DNA of 14,784 bases, taken from JAUWQU01 sp964564285 (lineage in GTDB: Bacteria; Planctomycetota; Phycisphaerae; SM23-33). Of the stretch, positions 14,525 through 14,784 are shown one piece after another. The notes under the pieces were generated by a model that was given only the letters and a program-made list of their open reading frames with translations, was not told where the DNA came from and made no database searches. Location of the stretch: positions 1 to 14,784 of the forward strand of contig CAZMBZ010000121.1 in NCBI GenBank assembly GCA_964564285.1, written 5' to 3'. Made by a program: the position numbers and the translations under genes. Each line of letters opens with the position of its first letter. The first letter of the stretch is position 1.

Positions 14525-14784
14525 GCCGGGCAGGCTGGTGACCACAAAGCGCGGGTTCTCGCCCTGGTCGGAATACTCGGCCTTGGCGATTATGCGGCGC
14601 TGGCGGTCCCCAAGTCCCGGCGGCGTAGGAGAACTCCTCGAAGAGTCGCTGCTTGAGTCCGGTGCAACGGTACTGCCAGCACGCCGTGGTCATCGAGCGC
14701 CGGGCCAGACGCTTGAGGCGATGAACGTCTCGACCAGCACCTTGGCGAGCCTGACCAGGTCGGCCCGCGTGGTGCGATTCTCCA
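14525..14784 (-). pseudogene. IS1380-type transposase remnant with internal deletion and frameshift
   Basis: Three reading frames on the minus strand join to give pieces of one DDE transposase of the IS1380 group. Frame A (14782-14720) encodes ENRTTRADLVRLAKVLVETF, the N-terminal region that normally precedes the first catalytic Asp. Frame B (from 14720) gives RLKRLARRSM, then TGLKQRLFEEFSYAAGTW, a part that normally lies well over a hundred residues later, so the middle, with the first catalytic Asp, is deleted. At a run of four G (plus strand 14608-14611) one base is extra. Frame C then continues DRQRRIIAKAEYSD and QGENPRFVVTSLPG to about 14525, after which similarity stops and the C-terminus is missing. 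The family assignment is from memory of conserved blocks. The element cannot move on its own; its 5' part lies beyond the right edge. No inverted ends were identified. Confidence 0.8.

Overview
The window looks like a chromosomal segment of a GC-rich bacterium of the Planctomycetota, most likely Phycisphaerae-like. The lineage is an inference from protein types: exported proteins ending in a dockerin-like Asp-rich module plus a PEP-CTERM sorting tail, a very large exported methyltransferase-like/PQQ-propeller fusion, a short secreted DEEW/LTxxQ helical protein, and a LeuB of the KY-containing clade. No rRNA or tRNA gene, CRISPR array or phage module was seen.

Layout. The left part (1-8756) is read on the minus strand. 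It holds a 5'-complete but C-terminally cut PEP-CTERM/dockerin protein with autotransporter-type beta-strand repeats (1-2836), an 818-base intergenic region with several hairpins, a second PEP-CTERM/dockerin protein with a LamG-like body (3655-5040), a 419-base control region, and a 1098-residue exported methyltransferase-like/PQQ beta-propeller protein (5460-8756). The right part (9002-14302) is read on the plus strand. It holds a 3-isopropylmalate dehydrogenase-type enzyme (9002-10105), a lipoprotein with two thioredoxin-fold domains (10462-11496), a secreted protein with two SASA-esterase-like domains (11776-13437), and a small secreted Spy/CpxP-like helical protein (13673-14302). The right edge (14525-14784, minus) is a decayed IS1380-type transposase. 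Bases 14303-14524, between the last gene and the relic, show no feature I can name.

How the genes fit together. Five of the seven genes carry a Sec signal peptide and a sixth has a lipobox; only the dehydrogenase is cytoplasmic. This is a surface/periplasm-directed neighbourhood, not one pathway. Spacing of 235-820 bases between genes, with a plausible separate promoter in front of most, argues for single-gene transcription units and not one operon. The two PEP-CTERM genes share an almost identical 248-base 3' cassette, so sorting and calcium-binding modules appear to be duplicated or homogenised between otherwise unrelated bodies.

The most interesting signal is upstream of the second PEP-CTERM gene. 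A perfect TTGACA box and a TACAAC box flank a spacer containing a run of eight G. This is the layout of promoters whose strength changes by G-tract slippage. It is followed by four 11-base tandem repeats just inside the predicted transcript. Two other oddities are enzyme-like proteins with altered catalytic residues: a tandem CxxS thioredoxin-fold lipoprotein, and a double esterase whose second domain has Arg in place of the nucleophile Ser.
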